DNA of 7,903 nt, taken from an uncultured Actinoplanes sp. (GTDB lineage: Bacteria; Actinomycetota; Actinomycetes; Mycobacteriales; Micromonosporaceae). The stretch spans positions 1 to 7,903 of the forward strand of contig CAKUMG010000234.1 in assembly GCA_934667465.1 (NCBI GenBank). The letters are read 5' to 3'. Below, in pieces: positions 1 to 6,319 of the stretch. The translations under genes were made by a program, and so were the position numbers. The notes under the pieces are model-generated. The model worked only from the letters and a program-made list of their open reading frames with translations, had not been told where the DNA came from and made no database searches. How positions within the stretch are numbered: position 1 is the first letter of the stretch; each line of letters opens with the position of its first letter.

Positions 1-1
1 G

Positions 2-874
2 GCCGACACCGGCCACGACGAGATCGTCCGCGCCGGAACGGCACTCAACACCGCCTCCGCCGAACTGCGCGAGGTCATGGTCGAGGTGACCGGGGCGTCG
101 CACGAGGTCTCCCGGTCCGCCGGGCAGGTCGCCACGACCGGTGGCGAGCTGACCACCTCGGCGGAGAGCGCCGCCTCCCAGGCGGGCTCGGCCAGCCGGG
201 CCGCCGACGACATCTCGGTGGTGGTGCAGACCGTCGCCGCCGGCGCCGAGGAGATGGGCGCCTCCATCAGCGAGATCTCCAGCAACGCGCAGGAGGCCGC
301 GCGGGCCGGCCGGGACGGCGTGGGCCTGACCGCGACCGCCTCGGGGGTCATCGACGAGCTGCGGGTCTCCACCGGCAAGATCGCCGATGTGGTCCGGCTG
401 ATCGCGAGCATCGCCGAGCAGACCAACCTGCTGGCGCTGAACGCGACGATCGAGGCGGCCCGGGCGGGCGACGCCGGCAAGGGCTTCGCGGTGGTCGCGG
501 GCGAGGTCAAAGACCTGGCCCAGGAGACCGCGAAGGCGACCGAGGACGTCACCGCGCGGGTCTCGGCGATCGAGTCGGACACCGCCAAGGCGGTCGAGGC
601 CATCAACGCCATCACGGCGACCATCGGCCAGGTCAACGACTACCAGACGGCGATCGCCGCGGCGGTCGAGGAGCAGGCCGCCACCACCGCGGAGATGTCG
701 CGCAACATCACCGAGGTCGCGACCGGCAGCCAGGACATCGCCACCAACATCGGCGCGGTGAGCGGGGCCGTCGAGAGCACCCGCTCCGCGGTGACGGTGT
801 CGCACCGGTCGGCGGACGAGCTCAATGCGACGGCCCGGCGCCTGACGGAGCTGGTGGACCGCTTCACGGTCTGA
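2..874 (+). CDS. Methyl-accepting chemotaxis protein, C-terminal part (5' end outside window)
   Basis: The reading frame is open from the first bases to the TGA at 872-874, giving 290 visible residues. It is the cytoplasmic signalling region of a chemoreceptor, which forms a long antiparallel coiled coil and controls the CheA kinase through CheW. The conserved hairpin tip is clear from about residue 139 ([18 protein letters not shown]), followed by [15 protein letters not shown]. The first residues ([11 protein letters not shown]) look like the end of a HAMP domain, so the membrane and sensor parts lie upstream. An ATG at 77 is internal, not the start. No transmembrane segment is visible and the end (LVDRFTV) carries no CheR-binding pentapeptide tether. 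Family assignment is certain; the ligand cannot be deduced. Confidence 0.96.
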   Translation, partial: ADTGHDEIVRAGTALNTASAELREVMVEVTGASHEVSRSAGQVATTGGELTTSAESAASQAGSASRAADDISVVVQTVAAGAEEMGASISEISSNAQEAARAGRDGVGLTATASGVIDELRVSTGKIADVVRLIASIAEQTNLLALNATIEAARAGDAGKGFAVVAGEVKDLAQETAKATEDVTARVSAIESDTAKAVEAINAITATIGQVNDYQTAIAAAVEEQAATTAEMSRNITEVATGSQDIATNIGAVSGAVESTRSAVTVSHRSADELNATARRLTELVDRFTV

Positions 875-887
875 CCTGCGCTCTTTC

Positions 888-921
888 ACTGGCGGCTCAC
901 CTCCCGGGGTGGGCCGCCAGT
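888..921. terminator. Bidirectional hairpin terminator between convergent genes
   Basis: Arms 888-901 and 908-921 (ACTGGCGGCTCACC / GGTGGGCCGCCAGT) pair over 14 bp with a single G-U wobble and a 6-nt loop. It sits 13 nt after the chemoreceptor stop and 12 nt beyond the stop of the minus-strand SRPBCC gene, so it can serve both. There is no T-run on either strand, as is common in actinomycetes. Confidence 0.8.
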
Positions 922-933
922 GTGCTGGGCGGC

Positions 934-1380
934 TCACTTCTTCAGATCGGCCGCCAGCTTGTCGAACTGCTCGCCGGTGCCCTGCGCCATGTAGCCCTGC
1001 ATCACGTCGTTGGTGTAGCCGGCGAAGTGGTTGGTCAGCTCGGTCCGGCCGTCGCCCAGGTCCTCGAACGTGACCGTGACGGCGCCGCCGCCGATCCCGC
1101 GCTGGTCACCCCAGCCGTACTCGAGCAGGCCGATCGGCTCGACCCGGTTGTAGACCATGTCCGACGGATACTCGGTGCCGTCCTCGTCGACCATCGTGAC
1201 CCGGAAGGCGCCGCCGGGCCGGACGTCCAGCTCGACGCTCTCGCGGGGCGTGTGCATGCCGGCCGGGCCCCACCAGAGCGCGAGCCGGTCGGGGTCGGTC
1301 CAGGCGTCCCAGACGAGCTGCCGGGGCGCGTCGAAGATGCGGACGATGTCGAGCTCGCGGAAGTCCATGTCGTCAGTCAT
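934..1380 (-). CDS. SRPBCC (AHSA1/START-like) domain protein
   Basis: This 148-residue protein is a single helix-grip (SRPBCC) domain of the AHSA1 subgroup. Hallmarks are the N-terminal strand and helix with FDAPRQLVWDAWTDPDRLALWWGP (about 16-39), a central DVRPGGAFR (52-60), and a final segment ending in the long C-terminal helix (GEQFDKLAADLKK). The family binds hydrophobic ligands in a cavity; in pairs with ArsR regulators the ligand is usually unknown. The ATG overlaps the end of the ArsR gene by 8 nt, so translation is probably coupled. An AAGGGG ribosome-binding sequence lies 7 nt upstream (plus-strand 1388-1393). It is the last gene of a three-gene operon and ends at the shared hairpin. 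Confidence 0.9.
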   Translation of the reverse strand: MTDDMDFRELDIVRIFDAPRQLVWDAWTDPDRLALWWGPAGMHTPRESVELDVRPGGAFRVTMVDEDGTEYPSDMVYNRVEPIGLLEYGWGDQRGIGGGAVTVTFEDLGDGRTELTNHFAGYTNDVMQGYMAQGTGEQFDKLAADLKK

Positions 1381-1711
1381 CGGGGTTCCCCTTCGTCAGA
1401 GTGCGCAGGTGGGCGTCGAGCTTGTCGAAGCTCGACTCCCAGAAACGGCGGTAGCGGTTCACGTAGTCGGAGGCCTCGTGCAGCGCCTCGGCCTCGAGCC
1501 GGCAGGGGCGCCACTGCGCCTGCTGCCCGCGGGAGATGAGGCCGGCCCGTTCGAGCACCTTGAGGTGCTTGGAGATGGCGGGGAGCGAGATCTCGAACGG
1601 CGCCGCCAGCTCGTTGACCGTGGCCTCCCCCTCCGCGAGCCGGGCGAGGATGGCCCGGCGGGTGGGATCGGCGAGCGCCCCGAAGATCAGGCTCAGCTGG
1701 TCGGTCGCCAC
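1373..1711 (-). CDS. ArsR/SmtB-type winged-helix repressor
   Basis: The 112-residue protein is a compact winged helix-turn-helix. It starts with FGALADPTRRAILARLAEGEATVNELA (about 10-36), and the recognition helix lies near 42-53 (SLPAISKHLKVL), followed by the wing around 60-72. It lacks the cysteine metal-site motif (ELCVCDL) of arsenic and zinc sensors and has only one cysteine (C70), so metal sensing is unlikely. The C-terminal part (YVNRYRRFWESSFDKLDAHL) is typical of ArsR proteins encoded beside SRPBCC genes. The start is a GTG, 4 nt after the reductase stop, with no clear Shine-Dalgarno, so it probably depends on upstream translation. Repression of its own operon through the operator-like repeats at 2266-2297 is inferred. 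Confidence 0.93.
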   Translation of the reverse strand: MATDQLSLIFGALADPTRRAILARLAEGEATVNELAAPFEISLPAISKHLKVLERAGLISRGQQAQWRPCRLEAEALHEASDYVNRYRRFWESSFDKLDAHLRTLTKGNPDD

Positions 1712-1715
1712 CGGC

Positions 1716-2249
1716 TCAGGCCGGCACGTAGGTGATGACCTCGACGCCGGTCTTCGTCGTCCAGTGCCCGGACGGGCTGAGGGCGACCTTGGTGCCCTCG
1801 TGCCACAGCTTGCGGCCCTCGCCGACCACGACCGGATAGATCATGATGCGGTACTCGTCGATCAGGTTGTGCCGGGTCAGCAGGTTCACCAGCTCGGCAC
1901 TGCCGTTGATCAGCAGGCTCTCGGTGCCGTCCTTGAGCGCGGCGACCGCGGCGGGGACGTCGCCCTCGAGGAAGCGGGCGTTCCACTCCGGCTCGGTGAG
2001 CGTCGTGGTGGCGACGTGCTTGGGCATGGTGTTCATCCTGCGGCCGAAGTCGCCGGTCTCGGCCTCCATGGCCGGCCAGGCGCTCTTGAAGCCCTCGTAC
2101 GTGCGGCGGCCGAGCAGCAGCGCGTCCGCCTCCCGCAGGTTCCGGTCCTGCCAGGCGCCGAGCTCGTCGTTGAAGTAGGGCCCACTCCACGCCGGCTCCT
2201 CGAACACGCCGTCGAGCGTCACGTACTCCACCGCGATGATCCTGCCCAT
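1716..2249 (-). CDS. Dihydrofolate reductase family protein (RibD C-terminal domain-like)
   Basis: This 177-residue protein has the DHFR/RibD reductase fold. It shows the N-terminal strand with VEYVTLDGV (7-15), the nucleotide-binding loop LLLGRRTYEGF (45-54), LLINGSAELVNLL (112-124), and the C-terminal IYPVVVGEGRKLW (137-149). Proteins of this type bind NADPH, but most stand-alone actinobacterial members have no proven substrate, so the annotation should not be read as true folate reductase or riboflavin synthesis. The ATG is well supported by GAGGAGG 7 nt upstream (plus-strand 2257-2263). It is the first gene of the operon, ahead of the ArsR repressor, and its stop is 4 nt from that GTG. 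Confidence 0.9.
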   Translation of the reverse strand: MGRIIAVEYVTLDGVFEEPAWSGPYFNDELGAWQDRNLREADALLLGRRTYEGFKSAWPAMEAETGDFGRRMNTMPKHVATTTLTEPEWNARFLEGDVPAAVAALKDGTESLLINGSAELVNLLTRHNLIDEYRIMIYPVVVGEGRKLWHEGTKVALSPSGHWTTKTGVEVITYVPA

Positions 2250-2256
2250 GCCCCCG

Positions 2257-2263
2257 CCTCCTC
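2257..2263 (-). promoter_or_regulatory. Ribosome-binding site of the reductase gene
   Basis: GAGGAGG on the minus strand, 7 nt before the ATG at 2249. It fixes the start of the first gene in the operon. Confidence 0.85.
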
Positions 2264-2265
2264 GT

Positions 2266-2297
2266 TTAACTCACCGGTTAATTAGCTGATTGGTAAA
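2266..2297. promoter_or_regulatory. Tandem 16-bp operator-like repeats
   Basis: Two abutting 16-mers read TTAACTCACCGGTTAA (2266-2281) and TTAGCTGATTGGTAAA (2282-2297) and match at 11 of 16 positions. The first is a dyad with TTAAC/GTTAA arms, the second a weaker dyad. They form an AT-rich island in a GC-rich sequence and cover the -10 and predicted start site of the minus-strand promoter. ArsR dimers bind dyads of this size, so they are the likely binding sites of the operon's own repressor. Binding is inferred, not shown. Confidence 0.6.
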
Positions 2298-2323
2298 TTA
2301 CCCGTCGGCGGCCGCGATGTCAA
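2295..2323 (-). promoter_or_regulatory. Promoter of the reductase-ArsR-SRPBCC operon
   Basis: Read on the minus strand, TTGACA (2323-2318) is followed after exactly 17 bp by TAATTT (2300-2295). The -35 is a perfect housekeeping consensus and the -10 keeps the TAnnnT frame. The predicted start of transcription is near 2288, giving a leader of about 39 nt. Confidence 0.7.
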
Positions 2324-2334
2324 CGACCGGGCCC

Positions 2335-2363
2335 TTTCGCCGGCGATCACGGTCGTCTATGGT
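2335..2363 (+). promoter_or_regulatory. Possible weak promoter of the MFS gene
   Basis: TTTCGC (2335-2340), a 17-bp spacer and TATGGT (2358-2363) precede the GTG at 2392. The -35 is a poor match, so this is only the best candidate seen. Confidence 0.3.
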
Positions 2364-2382
2364 CCGGGAAAGTCGCGCGTTC

Positions 2383-2387
2383 GGAGG
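2383..2387 (+). promoter_or_regulatory. Ribosome-binding site choosing the MFS start
   Basis: GGAGG ends 4 nt before the GTG at 2392. Upstream in-frame ATGs at 2290, 2317 and 2359 have no comparable site and would add an uncharacteristic arginine-rich extension. Confidence 0.7.
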
Positions 2388-2391
2388 CACC

Positions 2392-3645
2392 GTGGGCGTC
2401 ACGCAGGGCATTCCGGCCGCGCTCGCCGAGCCGGTCGTCCCCGTCCGGCGCCCGTGGATCGGCCTGCTGGTCGCGGCGAACCTGGGCCTCTGGATGGTGT
2501 TCTTCACGCCCGTCCAGGTGCTGCTGCCCAACCAGATCACCGGGCTCGGCGTGGCGGGCAAGGAGGCGACGCTGGGCTGGATCACCGGCCTCGGCGCCCT
2601 GGTCGCCATCGTGGTGAACCCCCTGGCGGGGGCGTTGTCGGACCGGTCGCGGCCGCGGCTCGGCGGGCGGGCGTACGGCCGCAGGCATGTCTGGACCCTG
2701 GGCGGCACCGCGGTGGCCTGCCTGTCGCTGGTGCTGCTGGCACACGCCGACGGGCTCGCCGCGGTGGCCCTGGGCTGGGCCGGCACGCAGCTGGGGGTCA
2801 ACGTCATGCTGGCCACGCTGACCGCGGCCGTGCCCGACCGTGTACCGATACACCAGCGGGGGCTCGTCTCCGGCTGGGTCGGCATGCCCCAGGCGCTGGG
2901 ACTGGTCGTGGGCGCGGTCCTGACGACGGTGGTCTTCACGACGACCCGCTCCGGCTACCTCGCCATGGCGGCCGGGCTCGCCGCGCTGGCCGTACCGTTC
3001 GCGCTGCTCACGCCGGACGACCCGCTGCCGGCGGCCGCCGGCCCGCGCGCACCCGGCACCAGGGTCTGGCGGGTCTTCGCGGACAACCACGACTACGCGT
3101 GGGCGTGGGGCACGCGCTTCCTGGTCCAGCTCGGCAACGCGATGGGCACGCTCTACCTGCTGTTCTTCCTGACCGACGAGGTGCGGCTGGCGGACCCCGA
3201 CACCGGCCTGCTCGTGCTGATCCTGCTCTACACGCTGGGCATGATCGCCACGGCGATGGCCGGCGGGCACCTGTCCGACCGCACCGGGCGGCGCAAGGTC
3301 TTCGTGGTCTGGTCGGGCGCGCTGATCGCGGTCGCCGCGGCGCTGCTCGCGATCTGGCCGACCTGGCCGGTCTCGATCGTGGCCGCGCTGCTGCTGGGCG
3401 CGGGCTACGGTGTCTATCTCGCGGTCGACGCCGCCCTGATCACGCAGGTGCTGCCGGCCGCGGTGGACCGCGCCAAGGACCTCGGGGTGATCAACATCGC
3501 GACCGCGGCGCCGCAGGTCCTGGGGCCCGCTCTGGCCGCTCCTATCGTTACACATCTGGGCGGTTACCCGGCGCTCTACGCGCTCACCACGGTCGTCACC
3601 CTGCTCGGCGCCGTCATGGTCCTGCGGATCCGGGCGGTGCCCTGA
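2392..3645 (+). CDS. Major facilitator superfamily (MFS) transporter
   Basis: With the GTG start at 2392 the protein has 417 residues, typical for a 12-helix MFS carrier. Hydrophobic segments begin at about residue 22 and continue to the end. The loop after helix 2 has LSDR (82-85) in [13 protein letters not shown], and the equivalent loop in the second half has LSDRTGRRK (294-302), the duplicated MFS motif A. The longer first loop ([19 protein letters not shown]) resembles the sugar-cation symporter branch, but the substrate cannot be told. It is divergent from the ArsR operon across 142 bp, so shared control is possible. The nearby gltX follows after 80 bp with no strong terminator between. 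Confidence 0.88.
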   Translation: MGVTQGIPAALAEPVVPVRRPWIGLLVAANLGLWMVFFTPVQVLLPNQITGLGVAGKEATLGWITGLGALVAIVVNPLAGALSDRSRPRLGGRAYGRRHVWTLGGTAVACLSLVLLAHADGLAAVALGWAGTQLGVNVMLATLTAAVPDRVPIHQRGLVSGWVGMPQALGLVVGAVLTTVVFTTTRSGYLAMAAGLAALAVPFALLTPDDPLPAAAGPRAPGTRVWRVFADNHDYAWAWGTRFLVQLGNAMGTLYLLFFLTDEVRLADPDTGLLVLILLYTLGMIATAMAGGHLSDRTGRRKVFVVWSGALIAVAAALLAIWPTWPVSIVAALLLGAGYGVYLAVDAALITQVLPAAVDRAKDLGVINIATAAPQVLGPALAAPIVTHLGGYPALYALTTVVTLLGAVMVLRIRAVP

Positions 3646-3713
3646 GGCCGGCCCGGCAGCAGCGTGACGCCGGTCGAATCAAAGGTCGGCGGAAACCTGC
3701 TCGCGGGGCGCCG

Positions 3714-3719
3714 TACGCT
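3714..3719 (+). promoter_or_regulatory. Candidate -10 for a leaderless gltX transcript
   Basis: TACGCT lies 6 nt before the GTG at 3726, which puts the expected transcription start at or next to the start codon. No Shine-Dalgarno precedes the GTG. The sequence 17 bp upstream is GGAAAC, not a housekeeping -35. Confidence 0.4.
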
Positions 3720-3725
3720 GGTTCC

Positions 3726-5135
3726 GTGACCGTACGAGTTCGCTTCGCCCCCTCCCCGACCGGAATGTTCCACGTCGGCGGCGCCCGTTCCGCGCTGCAG
3801 AACTGGATCGTCGCCCGCCAGAGCGGCGGCGTCTTCGTCCTGCGCATCGAGGACACCGACGCGGCCCGCAACCGTCCCGAGTGGACCGAGGGCATCATCT
3901 CGGCGCTGGACTGGATCGGCATCGAGCGCGGCAGCTACGAGGGCCCCTACTACCAGTCCTCGTACGCGGACGACCACGCCGCCGCGGCGACCCGCCTCTA
4001 CGGCGAGGGCCGCGCCTACTACTGCGACTGCAAGCGCGAGGACGTCGTCGCGCGCTCGGGCAACACCCACACCGGCTACGACGGCTTCTGCCGCGAGCGC
4101 GCGCTCGGCCCCGGCGAGGGCCGGGCCCTGCGATTCCGTACGCCGGACGAGGGCGCCACCGTCGTCACCGACCTGGTCCGCGGCGAGCCGACGTTCGAGA
4201 ACAAGCTGCTCGAGGACTTCGTCATCGCCCGCAGCGACGGCTCCGCGGTGTTCCTGCTGGCCAACGTCGTCGACGACATGACCATGGGCATCACCCACGT
4301 CATCCGCGCCGAGGAGCACCTGCCCAACACGCCCAAGCAGCAGCTGCTCTGGGAGGCCCTGGGCGTCAAGCCCCCGGTCTGGGCGCACGTGCCCGTCATC
4401 GTCAACGAGAAGCGCCAGAAGCTTTCCAAGCGCCGCGACAAGGTCGCCCTGGAGTCCTACCGCGACGAGGGCTATCTTGCCGCCGCGATGCGCAACTACC
4501 TGATGCTGCTCGGCTGGGCGCCCACCGGCGACCGCGAGATCGTGCCGTGGCAGGTCGTCGAGGACGAGTTCAAGCTCGCCGACGTCAACCCCTCCCCCGC
4601 GTTCTTCGACGAGAAGAAGCTGCGCGCGTTCAACGGTGAGTACATCCGGGCGCTCTCCACCGAGGAGTTCATCCAGTGCTGCTCGCCGTGGCTGGCGGGC
4701 ACCGACACGATCCCGGCGCCGCCGTGGGACGCCGCCGCGTTCGACGCGGACGTCTTCACCGACGTCGCGCCGCTGGCGCAGACCCGGATCGCCGTGCTCA
4801 GCGAGATCGTCGAGTACGTCGACTTCTTCTTCCTCGCCGAGCCGGTCACCGACGAGCAGTCCTGGAACAAGGCGATGAAGGAGGGCGCGGCCGACATCCT
4901 CGACGCCGCCGCGGCCGCGTTCGGCGCGCTCGAGGAGTGGGCCGCCGATCCGCTGAAGGCCGCGCTCGAGCGGGTCGGCGAGGAGCGGGGGCTCAAGCTG
5001 GGCAAGACCCAGGCACCCGTACGCGTCGCCGTGACCGGCCGCACCGTGGGCCTGCCCCTGTTCGAGTCGCTCGAGGTGCTCGGACGTGACCGGACCATGG
5101 CGCGGATCACAGCCGCCCGGGCGAAGCTCGGCTGA
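3726..5135 (+). CDS. gltX: Glutamate--tRNA ligase (glutamyl-tRNA synthetase)
   Basis: The 469-residue length matches bacterial GluRS. It charges tRNA with glutamate in the cytoplasm in two ATP-driven steps. The class I signatures are visible: [14 protein letters not shown] with the HIGH motif as HVGG (16-19), and the KMSKS motif as KLSKR (232-236). The IEDTDAARN segment is present. Three cysteines of the zinc-binding insert remain (C100, C102 and C122). The C-terminal anticodon-binding part ([31 protein letters not shown]) is strongly actinobacterial, whereas the catalytic half ([25 protein letters not shown]) differs from the housekeeping Streptomyces-type enzyme as I recall it. It may be a second copy. 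The GTG start places the motif at the usual distance from the N-terminus; the frame stays open far upstream only because of GC bias. Confidence 0.95.
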   Translation: MTVRVRFAPSPTGMFHVGGARSALQNWIVARQSGGVFVLRIEDTDAARNRPEWTEGIISALDWIGIERGSYEGPYYQSSYADDHAAAATRLYGEGRAYYCDCKREDVVARSGNTHTGYDGFCRERALGPGEGRALRFRTPDEGATVVTDLVRGEPTFENKLLEDFVIARSDGSAVFLLANVVDDMTMGITHVIRAEEHLPNTPKQQLLWEALGVKPPVWAHVPVIVNEKRQKLSKRRDKVALESYRDEGYLAAAMRNYLMLLGWAPTGDREIVPWQVVEDEFKLADVNPSPAFFDEKKLRAFNGEYIRALSTEEFIQCCSPWLAGTDTIPAPPWDAAAFDADVFTDVAPLAQTRIAVLSEIVEYVDFFFLAEPVTDEQSWNKAMKEGAADILDAAAAAFGALEEWAADPLKAALERVGEERGLKLGKTQAPVRVAVTGRTVGLPLFESLEVLGRDRTMARITAARAKLG

Positions 5136-5190
5136 CCCGCGAAAGCGGCGGAAAACTGCTGCCCACAGCGTTCGGCCACGTCCGGCTGAA

Positions 5191-5208
5191 CATTTCGTGA
5201 CCATTTCG
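5191..5208. repeat. Direct heptamer repeat, one helical turn apart
   Basis: CATTTCG occurs at 5191-5197 and 5202-5208 with an 11-bp period, just upstream of a strong hairpin. It could be a regulator site; two short copies may also be chance. Confidence 0.3.
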
Positions 5209-5211
5209 GTA

Positions 5212-5243
5212 TGCGCGCGCACGGATTTTCCCGTGCGTGCGCA
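5212..5243 (+). terminator. Strong hairpin downstream of gltX, probable terminator
   Basis: Arms TGCGCGCGCACGG (5212-5224) and CCGTGCGTGCGCA (5231-5243) pair over 13 bp with one wobble and an ATTTTC loop. It starts 77 nt after the gltX stop and has no T-run. It probably ends gltX transcription, but a regulatory palindrome is possible. Confidence 0.5.
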
Positions 5244-5268
5244 CCGCACGTGACAACAGCAGGCCAGA

Positions 5269-5295
5269 CGGCTCCCTGCCGGGGTCGCAGGGCCG
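5269..5295. repeat. Inverted repeat in the gltX-downstream spacer
   Basis: CCCTGC (5274-5279) pairs with GCAGGG (5287-5292) around a 7-nt loop, flanked by CGG/CCG at 5269-5271 and 5293-5295 with a 2-nt bulge. It lies upstream of the candidate promoter at 5339 and its role is unknown. Confidence 0.35.
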
Positions 5296-5338
5296 CCGGC
5301 CGGGGTGACCTGTGCCTCCGCGCCTTGCGACCGCCGGT

Positions 5339-5344
5339 TACTAT
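5339..5344 (+). promoter_or_regulatory. Candidate -10 for the exported-protein gene
   Basis: TACTAT lies in an otherwise GC-rich stretch, with an expected start near 5351 and a leader of about 160 nt. No convincing -35 is seen at 16-19 bp, so an activator or alternative sigma factor may be needed. Confidence 0.4.
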
Positions 5345-5350
5345 TCGCCC

Positions 5351-5511
5351 GCTGATCAGCGTCGTCTGCACGTTCCCCCACCCTTTCCCGGATAGTTCCA
5401 AAAGGGCCCTGCCCGAGATGCGAACGCGCCGGGATCCAGGGAAGCTGGGGGAAGGCTGTGAGGACGCGCACAGCGAACGATGACCAGCACCTAGGCGGGG
5501 GAGGCCGGACG
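5351..5511 (+). ncRNA. Structured 5' leader, possible cis-regulatory RNA (unknown class)
   Basis: An 8-bp stem joins TTCCCCCA (5373-5380) to TGGGGGAA (5446-5453). Inside it, two hairpins abut without gaps: CCCTTT/AAAGGG (5381-5386, 5401-5406) and CCCTG/CAGGG (5407-5411, 5437-5441). The second is extended by CCCG/CGGG and a GCG-AACG-CGC tip. The outer GCGTC (5359-5363) and GACGC (5463-5467) can extend the first stem. This makes a three-way junction with only AAGC (5442-5445) unpaired at the third joint. The 5' strand of the main stem can instead pair six bases with the ribosome-binding site (5497-5502). I do not recognise a known riboswitch class. The structure is read from sequence only. Confidence 0.35.
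5497..5504 (+). promoter_or_regulatory. Ribosome-binding site choosing the start of the exported protein
   Basis: GGGGGAGG ends 7 nt before the GTG at 5512. The in-frame GTG at 5458 and the ATG at 5524 are not well placed relative to it. Confidence 0.8.
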
Positions 5512-6252
5512 GTGGCTCGAGGTATGACCAGGCGAATCGCGGCGACAGCCGCGGCACTGGCCGCCGGGCTGGTTACGGCTGCCGCCGGGCCGGTCGCGGC
5601 GCAGGCTGCTCCGGCAGCGGCACCGGTCGCAGCGAAGACGCAGGCGGTGGTCGTGACGGGGCTGCGGGCGGCGGTCGTGCGGGAGGCGCCGAAGCAGGCC
5701 GCCACGCCGACCGCGGTGCAGGTCGCGGGCAAGGACATCGACGGCGGCAAGCTGACCGTCCAGGAGGCCGAGAAGTCCGACCTGTTCCGGCGGCTGCTCG
5801 GCGAGGTCTCGTGGCTCGCGTCGGCGACGCCGACGACCACCGCGCCCAAGGCCGACAAGCTCGGCCCGAAGTACACCGTGACGGTGCTGATCAAGGACAA
5901 GGCCAGCCAGGTCTACGACCTGTACCCGCAGGCCGTCGGCGGCCCGCGCGCCTACCGGCCGGCCAAGCAGCCGACCGCCAAGAAGACCGCGGGCTGGTTC
6001 TACGGCCGGCTCACCATGTCGGAGTCGCTGCGGATCAGCGGCGTCCCGCTGGAGGAGAAGCCCGACGTCGTCAGCGGCGGCATCGGCGGCGGGGTCGGCG
6101 AGGACGTCGACAACAAGGACGTCGACGCGGTCGCGGTGGGCCGCGACGTCATGGGCCAGGTGCAGCAGTTGTTCCTGCTCAACGGTGCCGTGCTGCTGGT
6201 CGTGCTGGCCGGCCTGGCCGGGGTGGCGTTCCTGATCCGGCGCCGGGTCTGA
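5512..6252 (+). CDS. Exported protein with C-terminal membrane anchor, unknown function
   Basis: From the GTG at 5512 the protein has 246 residues. It begins with a classical signal peptide: TRR, then an alanine-rich hydrophobic stretch, with likely cleavage after AQA at residue 32. An alanine/proline/lysine-rich stretch follows. A central part at roughly 110-185 is richer in aromatic residues (KYTVTVLIKD, YDLYPQAVGGPRAYRP, GWFYGRLTMSESLRISGVPL) and is probably folded. A glycine/aspartate linker (about 190-215) leads to a hydrophobic helix at about 220-242 and a short RRRV tail. The likely topology is outside N-terminus with a membrane-anchored end. There is no LPXTG sorting motif or cysteine lipobox. 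I recognise no domain. It stands alone between gltX and a convergent sigma-factor cluster, with a structured leader. Confidence 0.8.
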   Translation: MARGMTRRIAATAAALAAGLVTAAAGPVAAQAAPAAAPVAAKTQAVVVTGLRAAVVREAPKQAATPTAVQVAGKDIDGGKLTVQEAEKSDLFRRLLGEVSWLASATPTTTAPKADKLGPKYTVTVLIKDKASQVYDLYPQAVGGPRAYRPAKQPTAKKTAGWFYGRLTMSESLRISGVPLEEKPDVVSGGIGGGVGEDVDNKDVDAVAVGRDVMGQVQQLFLLNGAVLLVVLAGLAGVAFLIRRRV

Positions 6253-6275
6253 CTTCTTTCTCGTACGGGGACACG

Positions 6276-6303
6276 AACGGGCCGGGGTTCTCCCCGGCCC
6301 GTT
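6276..6303. terminator. Hairpin terminator between convergent genes
   Basis: AACGGGCCGGGG (6276-6287) and CCCCGGCCCGTT (6292-6303) pair perfectly over 12 bp around a TTCT loop. Two further T follow on the plus strand. It lies 23 nt after the exported-protein stop and 16 nt beyond the stop of the minus-strand membrane protein, so it probably serves both. Confidence 0.88.
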
Positions 6304-6319
6304 TCACGTCACACAGCGC

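Noticed and set aside
2290..2391. Longer N-terminus for the MFS protein from the ATG at 2290
   Set aside because: It would overlap the promoter/operator island, adds an arginine/serine stretch, and lacks a ribosome-binding site, unlike the GTG at 2392.
2347..3555. 402-codon minus-strand open frame opposite the MFS gene
   Set aside because: Repetitive Arg, Gln, His and Asp composition typical of antisense of a membrane protein in high-GC DNA; the sense strand encodes the duplicated MFS motifs.
3653..3673. CCGGC/GCCGG inverted repeat after the MFS gene as a terminator
   Set aside because: Only 5 bp with an 11-nt loop in GC-rich DNA and no T-run; such repeats are expected by chance here.
2454..3725. 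Open frame continuous with gltX across the MFS gene, suggesting a much longer fused protein
   Set aside because: It overlaps the MFS gene in another frame, is rich in Arg, Gly and Ala with no domain, and GluRS motifs start only after 3726 at their normal distance from the N-terminus.
5373..5460. c-di-AMP (ydaO) riboswitch, suggested by the GGGGGAA segment and an exported protein downstream
   Set aside because: Other parts of the ydaO consensus I recall were not found in the expected order; only the short G-rich segment is similar.
5211..5483. 90-codon open frame in the gltX-downstream spacer
   Set aside because: No ribosome-binding site, starts inside a strong hairpin, and has no coding-like composition.
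3576..5900. 774-codon open frame antisense to gltX and the following spacer
   Set aside because: It is a GC-bias shadow: low-complexity Val, Arg, Gly, Ala composition opposite a gene with clear synthetase motifs.
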